Below, piece by piece: positions 1 through 7,868 of a stretch of 64,000 bases of DNA. The notes under the pieces were generated by a model that ran no database searches, had not been told where the DNA came from, and worked only from the letters and a program-made list of their open reading frames with translations. The stretch comes from Pseudomonas sp. ABC1 (GTDB lineage Bacteria > Pseudomonadota > Gammaproteobacteria > Pseudomonadales > Pseudomonadaceae). Location: assembly GCF_013395055.1 (NCBI RefSeq), contig NZ_CP058349.1, forward strand, positions 124,001 through 188,000, read 5' to 3'. Numbering within the stretch: the first letter of the stretch is position 1; each line of letters starts with the position of its first letter. Made by a program: the position numbers and the translations under genes.

Positions 1-135
1 TCATTTGTGCGAGAAAGATAACTGAATGCATGAGAACTCCACAATAAGTTAGATCAATTAAAAGCATTGCTAAGACAAAGTCATCCGATATAGGCCACCC
101 TGTCTTTTTCGAAAAGTCGTGTTGATCGGCTATAT

Positions 136-1482
136 TTATTTCTCTTTTGTCGTGCTATTGGCAGATTGCTGCACCTGCTCCCACACCCTGAGGAAATTCC
201 CCCCCCAGAGTTTGGCGATGTCTTCATCCGAATAGCCGCGCTGGATCAGCTCTACGGTGATGTTGCGGTTGTCGGCAACGCTCTCCCAGCCGATCAGGCC
301 ACCGCCATCGTTGAAGTCGGAGCCGATGCCGACGTGGTCGATGCCGATTTTTTTTACGGCGTAGTCAATGGCATCGACGAACTGTTCCAGGGTGGCGCTG
401 GGTTCCTGGCCGAGGATGCCGTAGAAGGGGTTCAGGTATTCGCCGAACTTCTCTTCGGACCAGATGGAGAATATCGGGTCGGTGGTGGTGCTGACTTGGG
501 TCATGTTCTGAATGTCCGGCAGGCCGTATTGGGCTCGAAGCTCGTTCATCCGTGCGATGGTTTCGCGAGAGAATGGTTTGAGAAAGCCGGAGTAGCCGAT
601 GATGTGGGCTACTCCGCCGGTATTCCGGATGTACCGCAGATCTTCGTCGCTCAGGTTACGGCGGATATCCATGGTGCCCCGTACGCCGCTGTGGGAGGCA
701 ATGATGGGCGCTCGGGTCAATTCAGCGGTCTGGCGCAGTGCGTTGCTGGACATCTGCGATACATCGATGATCACCCCTAGGTCATTCAGGCGCTCGATGG
801 CGGTACGACCGATTTCGGAAAGCCCTCCCAATTCATCTTCCGTATCCCCGAGAAATGGCAGCGGACGGGCCGAGTCGGTCCAACTGTTGTTACCGACATA
901 GCCGGGACCGAAGATGCGTACACCCCTGGCGGCCCATGTATCTAACTTGTCTATGTCATCTCCCAATGGAGCTGCGTTGAGCATGCTGATGACGATGGCG
1001 AACTTGCCTTCGTGGGCCAAACGGCGGAAATCGGCAGGGGAGTAAGCGATAGCTGCCTGGTTGGGATAGTCCTTGGCGATACCTGTGATGATCCGGTAGC
1101 GCACTTCCAGTTCACTCTGCATGGCCTCTAGAAATCCGGGAGTTGGCCTATGTGGTGAATTCGGACCGGTCCAGAACTCCGGCCAGGACCATATGGTTAG
1201 CGCACCACCACTCAGTCGGCCCTTGCCGGCCTTGACCAGGTCGAATTGGCTATGGCCATCATGGTTGGCCTCAATTCCGGGACTGCCATAGTCGAGAGGA
1301 ATGTCTAGATGGGCATCGAACGACAGCATTTGTTCATGCAGAGCATTCGCCCGGCGTATGACCTCCTGCGGGTAAGGCTGGGACTGCCTGAGGACGAACC
1401 ACCAGATAAGCGCGGCCGCGACAGCCAGGGTCAGGATTAGGACTGGAATCAACCATTTCCAGCTTCTGTGGCGCGTGTTCAT
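136..1482 (-). CDS. pvdM: PvdM-like M19 (renal dipeptidase) family protein, pyoverdine maturation
   Basis: A 448-residue protein of the membrane dipeptidase (M19) family. It begins with a short basic stretch and one hydrophobic segment (about residues 9-30), so it is probably exported and membrane-tethered in the periplasm. Visible family motifs are DAHLDIP (about 56), SHSGVRG (about 263) and GSDFNDGGG (near 390). Two usual metal-ligand positions look changed: the Glu of the IEG-type motif falls in an SMLN segment, and the DVSH histidine reads DVSQ. In fluorescent pseudomonads PvdM is needed for PvdP-dependent oxidation of ferribactin in the periplasm. The PvdM assignment here rests on length, on pvdE and pvdP nearby, and on an exact PvdS-type box upstream. 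The start has a GGGAGG ribosome site 3 bases before ATG. The 135 bases downstream (1-135) are AT-richer and show nothing I recognise. A generic M19 dipeptidase is the alternative. Confidence 0.8.
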   Translation of the reverse strand: MNTRHRSWKWLIPVLILTLAVAAALIWWFVLRQSQPYPQEVIRRANALHEQMLSFDAHLDIPLDYGSPGIEANHDGHSQFDLVKAGKGRLSGGALTIWSWPEFWTGPNSPHRPTPGFLEAMQSELEVRYRIITGIAKDYPNQAAIAYSPADFRRLAHEGKFAIVISMLNAAPLGDDIDKLDTWAARGVRIFGPGYVGNNSWTDSARPLPFLGDTEDELGGLSEIGRTAIERLNDLGVIIDVSQMSSNALRQTAELTRAPIIASHSGVRGTMDIRRNLSDEDLRYIRNTGGVAHIIGYSGFLKPFSRETIARMNELRAQYGLPDIQNMTQVSTTTDPIFSIWSEEKFGEYLNPFYGILGQEPSATLEQFVDAIDYAVKKIGIDHVGIGSDFNDGGGLIGWESVADNRNITVELIQRGYSDEDIAKLWGGNFLRVWEQVQQSANSTTKEK

Positions 1483-1536
1483 AAGCCTCCCGTGGCGTCT
1501 GCTCGTCGCTCTGTATGTGAGTGATCAATGGGGAGA

Positions 1537-1560
1537 ACGAGGCGGGGGGAGGGGGATTTA
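1537..1560 (-). promoter_or_regulatory. PvdS iron-starvation box upstream of pvdM
   Basis: Reading leftward, TAAAT (1560-1556) is followed by exactly 16 bases and CGT (1539-1537). This is the consensus recognised by the pyoverdine sigma factor PvdS. It lies 55 bases before the pvdM start codon and points toward it. The spacer is almost pure C on this strand, so chance similarity is limited to the eight defining bases. Two further exact boxes flank the pvdE/pvdP starts, which makes coincidence unlikely. Confidence 0.75.
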
Positions 1561-1690
1561 GTCCGATAGGATGCGGCAGCGGAACCTTAGTAGAGCTATG
1601 CCTTGTTTCTTGTATGGGGAAAGGGGGAGGGCGCAGATGGAGCAGTTGGTCAGTTGTGCGGTAGAAAAGTCCTCTGAGCGAGTCGTGCCG

Positions 1691-2896
1691 TTATATTCGG
1701 TGCCTGCTGCACGCGGCAGTGAGAATATCTGCTTCCACCGGGGGTAAGCCTGCCTCCTGGAAATACCGGGCTGCATCCAGGGTAACCGCTTTTACTTCCT
1801 CAATGACCTGCCCGGCCTGTGCCTTGGACAGGCCGAAGCGTTCGCACAGGCTCAGGGCGTTCTCGAAAGTGGCCGCGCGTCCTTGCGTGCCCACGATAAG
1901 GGAGAGCTCGGCGGTCTGGTCGGGGTGCGGAAGGATATCGAATGCCGGTGCAAGTCGGTACTGATCGCGCCCCTGATGCAGGAAACCGTGGTTCTTCAGA
2001 TGGTCGTCGGTGTTGCCGATCGCGATATTGAAGACCATGCGGCGGTACAGGTCATGCCAGTCGGCCTGGGCGTCCTGGCTGATCTTCTGGATGACGGCCG
2101 CCAGGCGCAGGTAGCTTACCGAGCCTTCCACATCCCCCTGGCGCATGCGATCTGGTGCTATGAGTGCGTTGGCGCTCAGGTAGTGGCGGCGATGTTCTCC
2201 CGCGCGATCGAAGCGTTCGATCAGTAGCACCGTTCTGCCATTCACGGTACGCAGTTGATGGCCAGGGGTGGGGATGCCGGCGTCCTTGGCCATGGTCAGG
2301 CTGGCGAATTCGGCGCGGGGCTGGTTGAACAGGTCATCGCGCCGGGAAAGTTTGGCGATGTATTGTCGATCACCGAGGCGCACCGTCACTTTGGGCCGGG
2401 CGCCGCCCATGGATGAGCCGTAGACCAGCAGTTTGGCCAGTGTATCGTCCAGGTGGCTTGGCAGTTCGCCACGGTCGATCTCGTCGGCGAGCTCCAGCAG
2501 TTGTTCGAGTTCGGAAAACGAGGGAACGGTGACGGGAGCTGTCACCGAGTGACGCGAGGCTGAGAAAAGCAGGCAACCGGCGCCGGCGCCGCGAGAGGCC
2601 AGTAGCCATTCGAGTTCGTTGGCGGGGGCCTGTCTGTGGGTGGCGAGGAGGACCTTTCTGCCCCAGTTGTCGGGTGTGGCGTCTTCGAAGCATCCCCATA
2701 GCTTCGATGCGCTCTTTTCGCCAGGTGACAGGGGAAGATTCAGTGGATCGACGGAGAAGGCGTCGGGAGAGCCAAGCCAGCTCTGTGCATAGGCAAAGCG
2801 CAGCCCGGAGGCGTCCTTGGCCAGTACACCCAGGGGGCGTGGTTCGCCGTCGAGAGCTGCAAAAACGTACGCCTTAGAAATCGGTGTCCAGTTCAT
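1691..2896 (-). CDS. hipA: HipA-family serine/threonine kinase toxin
   Basis: A 401-residue HipA-type kinase, slightly shorter than the E. coli protein (440). The N-terminal subdomain with DATPDNWGRK (about 73-81) is followed by the flexible phosphate-binding loop GSSMGGARPK (160-169), whose serines correspond to the autophosphorylation site. Next come the ATP-binding lysine in IAKL (about 182), ERFDR (about 227), the catalytic loop NTDDHLKNH (295-303) and the metal-binding APAFD (316-320). All expected catalytic elements are present, so it looks active. HipA kinases inactivate translation factors such as glutamyl-tRNA synthetase and cause growth arrest; the target here is unknown. A GGAGG ribosome site lies 6 bases before ATG. 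The start overlaps the end of the upstream hipB by 23 bases, the usual antitoxin-first arrangement. The pair separates pvdM from pvdE and looks like an insertion into the pyoverdine locus. Confidence 0.88.
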   Translation of the reverse strand: MNWTPISKAYVFAALDGEPRPLGVLAKDASGLRFAYAQSWLGSPDAFSVDPLNLPLSPGEKSASKLWGCFEDATPDNWGRKVLLATHRQAPANELEWLLASRGAGAGCLLFSASRHSVTAPVTVPSFSELEQLLELADEIDRGELPSHLDDTLAKLLVYGSSMGGARPKVTVRLGDRQYIAKLSRRDDLFNQPRAEFASLTMAKDAGIPTPGHQLRTVNGRTVLLIERFDRAGEHRRHYLSANALIAPDRMRQGDVEGSVSYLRLAAVIQKISQDAQADWHDLYRRMVFNIAIGNTDDHLKNHGFLHQGRDQYRLAPAFDILPHPDQTAELSLIVGTQGRAATFENALSLCERFGLSKAQAGQVIEEVKAVTLDAARYFQEAGLPPVEADILTAACSRHRI

Positions 2897-3212
2897 CGGA
2901 CGCCTCCTCGCGGATGCGCTTGGGTTGATGCGCTCTTTCCATGGCTATGCCTACTTCATCGGAAGACGGTGAGGCGATCAGTGCAAGATCATCTTCCAGG
3001 TTCATCGCGCTCAAGACCGCGGCCATGATTCCGATGCCGATGCCCGGTTCGCCTTTGCTCAGGCGTCTGTAGGTCTGGGCTGTGATCCCGGCTCGGCTGC
3101 AGATCGTATCGACCGAGAGGCGGCGGCGTTTGCGTGCCTGGTCAATGTTGATTCCGAGTTGAGCGAGCAGGGATAGGGTCGAATCTGGCAAGAGCGATTT
3201 ATGCTTTCGCAT
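2874..3212 (-). CDS. hipB: HipB-like XRE-family antitoxin/repressor
   Basis: A 112-residue protein with a Cro/C1-type helix-turn-helix at about residues 20-68 (IDQARKRRRLS, then AGITAQTYRRLSKGEP). Its C-terminal tail is charged and ends in DELDTDF, suited to partner binding. Classical HipB is about 88 residues, so the tail is somewhat long. It lies directly upstream of hipA with a 23-base overlap, which indicates translational coupling. I see no convincing Shine-Dalgarno sequence before the ATG. The bases there form a 35-bp palindrome ending three bases from the start codon, so repressor bound there should block its own expression. It is expected to neutralise HipA by complex formation and to autoregulate the operon. 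Confidence 0.85.
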   Translation of the reverse strand: MRKHKSLLPDSTLSLLAQLGINIDQARKRRRLSVDTICSRAGITAQTYRRLSKGEPGIGIGIMAAVLSAMNLEDDLALIASPSSDEVGIAMERAHQPKRIREEASDELDTDF

Positions 3213-3214
3213 GG

Positions 3215-3249
3215 TATATCATCTGCTAAATGCTTTAGTTGATGATATA
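3215..3249. promoter_or_regulatory. 35-bp palindromic operator of hipBA
   Basis: TATATCATC (3215-3223) and GATGATATA (3241-3249) are perfect inverted repeats. Inside them CTAAA (3226-3230) and TTTAG (3234-3238) form a second inverted repeat with the same centre, 3232. The site begins three bases upstream of the hipB start codon. HipB repressors bind paired inverted sites of this sort, so this is the likely autoregulatory operator and probably overlaps the promoter or the translation start. Confidence 0.75.
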
Positions 3250-3398
3250 TCACCTATTTTTTTGGTGCTAGTTTGTTGCTGACAGGTGTGGTGACTATCT
3301 GGGGCGCAGTCGGGTGGGATGTGGTGGTGTTGCGTTGTAGTCGGCCTCTCGTTGATGGCTGAGGGGCCCCGCGACGATGCCCAACTGTAGCACTCGTT

Positions 3399-3430
3399 GA
3401 TGGGTTTTGCGGTGCTCAACCCATCCTACG
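3399..3430. repeat. Partial REP-like palindromic repeat unit
   Basis: A GATGGGT ... ACCCATCCTACG unit lies directly downstream of the pvdE stop codon. It resembles one arm of the larger repeat at 10559-10639, with the same GATGGGT start and ACCCATCCTACG end. It can form a stem through GGGTT and AACCC and may act as a transcript end. Confidence 0.55.
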
Positions 3431-3431
3431 T

Positions 3432-5087
3432 TCAGGCGGGCACTTCTTTGCCTGCAACACGCTCGCTGACCACCTTGCCGGCATGCATATGCACCAGTTG
3501 GTCCGCGATGTCGAAATAGCGGTCGTCGTGGGAGATGACGATGATGGTCTTGCCCTGGCGTTTCAGTTCGGGCAGCAGCTCGGTGTAGAACACCCGGCGG
3601 AAGGCCGGGTCCTGGTCGGCGGCCCATTCGTCGAAGACCAGCACCGGGCGCTCTTCCAGCCAGGCATTGATCAGGGCCAGGCGCTTGCGCTGGCCGGTGG
3701 AGAGATCGGTGGTGGTGAAGGCGCCGTCGCGGATCGAGACCTTGTGCGCGATGTCCAGGCGTTGCAGGTATTTTTCCGCTTCCGCGGGAAGCTGTTGCTT
3801 GCCGGGGGCGAGGTCGTCGAACAGGTAGTAGTCGGCGAAAATGGTGGTGAAGAGTTGACGGTAGTCGTCGCGGTGTTCGGCATCGACACGCTGGCCGTTC
3901 AGGCGGATTTCACCCTGGTGCGGTTCATAGAGACCGAGCAGAACCTTGATCAGGGTGGTCTTGCCGCAGCCGTTCTCGCCGATGATAAAGACGATGTCGC
4001 CCCGGCGGATTTCCAGGTCCACCGGCCCGAGGTGGAAGGCCTGACTACCTTCTACCTCGGGGTAGTCATAGCCGAGCCGATGAAGTTCGATGCTCTGCAG
4101 TGCGTCGTCCGTTGCGGGCAGTTCACTCAGCAGCAGGTGCGGCTCGGGGGACGAGAAGCGCTGCGACAGTTCGGCGACCCGGCGGAAGGCCACTTCGGCG
4201 CGACTGATGCTGGGGATGAGTGTGATCAGTTGTTCCAGCGGCCCTTTCATATAGAGCATCACCAGGATAAACCCGCCCAGCACACTCTTGTCGGTACCTG
4301 AGCCGAGGGCCTGGAAGGCGATGGCCATGCCGATCACCGCGAAGAACAGCATGGAGCCGAAGGTCTCGGCACTGACGAAGATGGTGGCGGCACGGATGTT
4401 GGCACGGCAGATGTCGTCCGTTGTGCCTTTGATATGTCGCTCCAGCATGTCGTGACGGCGCCCGCGTTGGATGCGAAGTTCCTTGGCGCCGGCTGAGATG
4501 GCCTGGTAGTGCTTCTGCAGTTCGTCCTCGCCATCTCGGGCGGCCTGCAGGCTGCGCAGACCCGCCCGGTGGGCGAGGTATTGGGCGCCGCTGCCGATGA
4601 CCACGGTGAGCAGGGTCAGCAGCAGGATTTGCCAGGACAGCAGCGCCAGGTAGGACAGGCAGCCGAGGGTCACGGTCAAGGAGATCACCATGGGCGCCAC
4701 GGACAGGGCGAAGCCGCTGATGGTGCCGATATCGTTGAGCAGCACCGGGATCAGGCGGTGGGCGCGGTAGCGCTCCAATTGCTCGATGGGCGCGACGAGG
4801 ATCTTTGCCGCCAGTTCCTGGCGCATGCGCGCGATGACCTTCTGCCCGACCCGGTTGGTCAGCAGGTTGGAGAGGGTGGAGCAGGCCAAGGTAAGGAGGC
4901 ACAGGCCGGCGAACAGCAGGGCCAGGCGTGTGGTGGCGCCGCCTTCGCGGTTCAGGGCGTCGTTCATGGTCGCCAACAGCGCGGTGACGCTCAGGCCACT
5001 GACGATGCCGAGCAAGGTCGATAACACGACGGACAGCCAGAAGGGTTTGAGGATGCGCAAGATTTCCGCGGACAGGCGTGGCGGCAT
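3432..5087 (-). CDS. pvdE: PvdE-like cyclic peptide/siderophore export ABC transporter
   Basis: A fused permease-ATPase of about 551 residues from the cyclic-peptide exporter family, close to the 549 residues of PvdE. The N-terminal half has about six membrane helices. The C-terminal half carries Walker A (IGENGCGKTT), the signature LSTGQRKR and Walker B (VLVFDEW). PvdE moves the acylated pyoverdine precursor (ferribactin) from cytoplasm to periplasm. The frame is open further upstream, to 5186, but I place the start at 5087. An exact PvdS box occupies 5146-5123 on this strand, so transcripts begin downstream of the longer start, and a GAGAAG-like ribosome site precedes 5087. The gene is divergent from pvdP. 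A syringomycin-type exporter would look similar; the PvdS box favours pyoverdine. Confidence 0.85.
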   Translation of the reverse strand: MPPRLSAEILRILKPFWLSVVLSTLLGIVSGLSVTALLATMNDALNREGGATTRLALLFAGLCLLTLACSTLSNLLTNRVGQKVIARMRQELAAKILVAPIEQLERYRAHRLIPVLLNDIGTISGFALSVAPMVISLTVTLGCLSYLALLSWQILLLTLLTVVIGSGAQYLAHRAGLRSLQAARDGEDELQKHYQAISAGAKELRIQRGRRHDMLERHIKGTTDDICRANIRAATIFVSAETFGSMLFFAVIGMAIAFQALGSGTDKSVLGGFILVMLYMKGPLEQLITLIPSISRAEVAFRRVAELSQRFSSPEPHLLLSELPATDDALQSIELHRLGYDYPEVEGSQAFHLGPVDLEIRRGDIVFIIGENGCGKTTLIKVLLGLYEPHQGEIRLNGQRVDAEHRDDYRQLFTTIFADYYLFDDLAPGKQQLPAEAEKYLQRLDIAHKVSIRDGAFTTTDLSTGQRKRLALINAWLEERPVLVFDEWAADQDPAFRRVFYTELLPELKRQGKTIIVISHDDRYFDIADQLVHMHAGKVVSERVAGKEVPA

Positions 5088-5122
5088 GGGGGCTTCTCTG
5101 AGACTGACCTTGAACCGACTAG

Positions 5123-5146
5123 ACGAGTCGGCCATGGAAGGATTTA
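5123..5146 (-). promoter_or_regulatory. PvdS iron-starvation box upstream of pvdE
   Basis: On the minus strand TAAAT (5146-5142), 16 bases, then CGT (5125-5123), an exact match to the PvdS promoter consensus. It points toward pvdE, whose start codon at 5087 lies 36 bases downstream. It also argues against the longer possible pvdE starts at 5135 and 5186. Confidence 0.8.
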
Positions 5147-5213
5147 ACCGTGCAGGTGGCATCCGCTTTCGGGGGAGACCATCCATTCGCAGGCAAGCCT
5201 GACCTTATGTCGC

Positions 5214-5237
5214 TAAATCCACCTTTGACCGCTTCGT
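5214..5237 (+). promoter_or_regulatory. PvdS iron-starvation box upstream of pvdP
   Basis: TAAAT (5214-5218), 16 bases, CGT (5235-5237), an exact match to the PvdS promoter consensus. It lies 47 bases before the pvdP start codon. With the oppositely oriented box 67 bases to the left it forms a divergent, iron-starvation-controlled promoter pair. Confidence 0.8.
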
Positions 5238-5284
5238 CCGTATGGGAAATGTCCGTATCGGGCAGAAGGTCTGGGCAGGAATTT

Positions 5285-6901
5285 ATGAGGGTTTCTCGAC
5301 GGAAGTTCGTGGCAGGGTTGGCGGCGGCTGGGGTCGCAGGCGGGGCGTTGGTGGCAGCGCGTAGTGCCTACCGTAGCCATCAGGAAAAGGAAGCGGCCGA
5401 GTTGAGAGAAGAGCCGGAAATCATTCCGGTGCCTCAGGCGGAAGTGCTGCTTGGCGAGCGATTGGTCGGTATCTGGGATTTCCGCTTGCTCGACGGGCAG
5501 GGGGACTTTCCCGGGCTGGCGCTCGATCACCTCGAACTGTTGCTGGACATCGGTCCGGGTGGGCGTGCGGTGCGCGGTGTGCTGGGCCGGCGGCCCTTCG
5601 ATAAGGGCAACCTGCAGGTGTTCGGCGAACTGGATGCAAGCAAGGTTCCCAACCTGCGTTGGAAGCTGACGGACCATGCCGGCCATGCCTATGACTGCCA
5701 GGCGATCTTCGATGAAATCTGGGGCGACTGGAGCAGTGGTGGTGGCCAGGCGACGATCAGCGGCGCTTTGAGTACGCAAGGACAGCAGCACGGTTTTTCC
5801 ACACGGCAAGCACGCTTCGTCGCGGTGCGCCGCCCTTTCGTGCTAGCCCGCGAACGACTTCCCTACCGGCCTGAGCTCAAGGCCTGGCTGATTTCACCTG
5901 GGCATCGGTTGTTTCACCAGCTCTGGCACGCCGCCCGCGATCGTTGGCGGCATCTGGACGAAACGCAGCGGCGTGGGGTACGGAGCCTGGGTTGGCAGCC
6001 AGGGCCGGAAGGCCAGGAGCGGGATGCGCGGGGCAAGGAGCGCCACCGCAACGGCTCGGGCGAGGACTTCCTGTTCATGCACCGGGATATGGTGCTGAAG
6101 GCACGTGCCATGCAACCGTTGCTTTCCTGGCCCAGTCTGCCGCCGCCACGGCCCTATATCGGCCATGGTGTGCAGGCATTCATCGACTATGTGGAAAACC
6201 ACGATGGCTATTCGACGCCGCCGTTCTGGGAGATTCCCGGTGATGCTGGCTTCAATGCCTGGCTGCTCGGTATCAAGAGCAGCGAGGGGTATTTCGGTAA
6301 TTTCCAGCTGTGGGAGGCGCAGTACCAGAACCCTGAGTACTTGAGCACTCTGTGTCTGGGAGAGTTGGGTTCGCGTATCGAGCTGGGTATCCATGACTGG
6401 CTGCATATGTGCTGGGCTTCCCTGGCGCGCGATCCTAACAGCGGCCTGCCGATGCCCTATGCGCGCAACCCTGTCGACTTCTCCGAGCGCTGGTTCCGCG
6501 AGGACAATGATTTCCTTGGCGATGCCTTCTCGTCCCATGTCAATCCAGTGTTCTGGGCGTTCCATGGCTGGATCGACGACCGTATCGACGACTGGTTCCT
6601 GGCCCATGAGCAAGCACACCCCGGTGAAGTGGTGCGCACCCTGGTCGATGGCGTGCCCTGGTTCGCCCCTGGGCGTTGGGTCGAGCTCGCGCGGCCCTGG
6701 CTCGGGCCGCAGCAGGCCGGTTGCGGTGCCTGGCTACAAGGCAATGGTGGTGGCGGCGGGGAGTTGGATATCGAGACCATGAAGCTCGCGCTGCGGATCA
6801 TCCACTCCGACGAGCTGGAAGTGGAGCGCCTGTCCAAGCGTATACCCCGGCGCCCCTGGTACGGTCGGCACCTGCCGCCTGGGCCTGGCGGAAAAGTATA
6901 G
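5285..6901 (+). CDS. pvdP: PvdP tyrosinase, pyoverdine chromophore maturation
   Basis: A 538-residue secreted protein with a twin-arginine signal (RRKFVAGL at residues 5-12, then a hydrophobic stretch), so it is exported folded by the Tat system. The middle region is a PvdP-type N-terminal domain. The C-terminal part carries the tyrosinase copper-site features: histidines in ENHDGY, in ELGIHDWLHMCWA and in the FWAFHGWIDD segment that resembles the second copper site. PvdP oxidises the D-Tyr/Dab portion of ferribactin to build the pyoverdine chromophore in the periplasm. I chose the ATG at 5285 because CAGGAA precedes it by 4 bases and because the Tat n-region starts there; 5249 is a weaker alternative. 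It is transcribed divergently from pvdE. Confidence 0.85.
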   Translation: MRVSRRKFVAGLAAAGVAGGALVAARSAYRSHQEKEAAELREEPEIIPVPQAEVLLGERLVGIWDFRLLDGQGDFPGLALDHLELLLDIGPGGRAVRGVLGRRPFDKGNLQVFGELDASKVPNLRWKLTDHAGHAYDCQAIFDEIWGDWSSGGGQATISGALSTQGQQHGFSTRQARFVAVRRPFVLARERLPYRPELKAWLISPGHRLFHQLWHAARDRWRHLDETQRRGVRSLGWQPGPEGQERDARGKERHRNGSGEDFLFMHRDMVLKARAMQPLLSWPSLPPPRPYIGHGVQAFIDYVENHDGYSTPPFWEIPGDAGFNAWLLGIKSSEGYFGNFQLWEAQYQNPEYLSTLCLGELGSRIELGIHDWLHMCWASLARDPNSGLPMPYARNPVDFSERWFREDNDFLGDAFSSHVNPVFWAFHGWIDDRIDDWFLAHEQAHPGEVVRTLVDGVPWFAPGRWVELARPWLGPQQAGCGAWLQGNGGGGGELDIETMKLALRIIHSDELEVERLSKRIPRRPWYGRHLPPGPGGKV

Positions 6902-6959
6902 ATCTGGATTCGCTCCACCCGAGCCCTCCCGCTATCGGCTTTCCACTGTTTTGCTGCTA

Positions 6960-7158
6960 ACCTGCCACACCTCGAACAGGTGCCCGCGCCATCTCCATGG
7001 CAGGGCTGAAACGGGAAGTCCGGTGAGTCGTGCCCAGCGCATGCCGAGTCCGGCGCAGCCCCCGCTGCTGTAAGCCTGACGCTGCCGTGATACGCCACTG
7101 GGGTTCGCTCCGGGAAGGCGCGGTATGCGAGCGACGGCGAGCCAGAAGACCGGCCTGT
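6960..7158 (+). ncRNA. Cobalamin (AdoCbl) riboswitch
   Basis: The untranslated leader before cobO has the landmarks of a cobalamin riboswitch in order: GAACAGGTGCCC near the 5' end, GGCTGAAACGGGAAGTCCGGTGAG, the CCCCGCTGCTGTAAGCC core, and a 3' B12 box GCCAGAAGACCGGCC at 7141-7155. It ends about 100 bases before the cobO start. Cobalamin binding should repress the operon that follows, which encodes uptake and synthesis of B12. This riboswitch explains the longest gene-free stretch between pvdP and cobO. Confidence 0.9.
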
Positions 7159-7259
7159 TATGACCAGGTATGACCCCGGGGTGAGGGTGGTTGCCGCTGC
7201 CAGGCCTTTTCGTGCTTGCCTGTGTGCGTCCATCCGGCCCCTTTGCGGAGTGGCGAGCG

Positions 7260-7868
7260 ATGATCGACGAACAGAAGAAGCAGAACCATGCCGAGCGCAT
7301 GAAGCGCAAGAAGGCCGTGGTCGATGCCGGTATCGACAAGGCGCAGATCGAGCGTGGCATCCTGATCCTCATCACCGGTAACGGCAAGGGCAAGAGCACT
7401 TCGGCCTTCGGCACCCTGTACCGGGCGCTGGGGCATGGCCAGCAGGCCGGGGTGGTTCAGTTCATCAAGGGCACCCACGCGTCCGGCGAAGTCATCTATC
7501 TGCAACAGCACGCACCACAAGTGCGTTACCACGCGATGGCCACCGGTTTCACCTGGAACACCCAGGACTGGGACAAGGACAAGGCCGCCGCTGACGAAGC
7601 CTGGGCCCATGCGCGGGCCATGCTCGCCGATGCCAGTCTGAACCTTGTGGTGCTCGACGAACTGACCTATATGCTCAAGTACAACTACCTGGTGCTGGAC
7701 GAAGTGTTGCAAGCCCTGCGCGAGCGGCCCGCGCACCAGAGCGTGATCGTCACCGGGCGAGCAGCCAAGCCGGAGCTGGTCGAGCTGGCTGATACGGTGA
7801 GCGAAATTCGTGACGTCAAGCATGCCTACAACGCTGGGGTGAAAGGCCAGGCTGGCGTCGATTTCTGA
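7260..7868 (+). CDS. cobO: Cob(I)yrinic acid a,c-diamide adenosyltransferase
   Basis: A 202-residue CobO/CobA/BtuR-type corrinoid adenosyltransferase, which transfers the adenosyl group from ATP to cob(I)yrinate diamide or related corrinoids. The P-loop GNGKGKST lies near residue 41, followed by FGTLYRALGHG and the family segment VVLDELTYMLKYNYL. I chose ATG 7260 because the protein then has the usual length (about 203) and the usual N-terminus rich in KK and ERMKRKK; the frame is open upstream into the leader. It is the first gene after the B12 riboswitch, and its stop codon overlaps the btuF start by one base. Confidence 0.92.
   Translation: MIDEQKKQNHAERMKRKKAVVDAGIDKAQIERGILILITGNGKGKSTSAFGTLYRALGHGQQAGVVQFIKGTHASGEVIYLQQHAPQVRYHAMATGFTWNTQDWDKDKAAADEAWAHARAMLADASLNLVVLDELTYMLKYNYLVLDEVLQALRERPAHQSVIVTGRAAKPELVELADTVSEIRDVKHAYNAGVKGQAGVDF

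Noticed and set aside
5088..5186. Longer N-terminus of pvdE (33 extra residues)
   Set aside because: It would lie across and upstream of the PvdS promoter box, and it shows no exporter homology.
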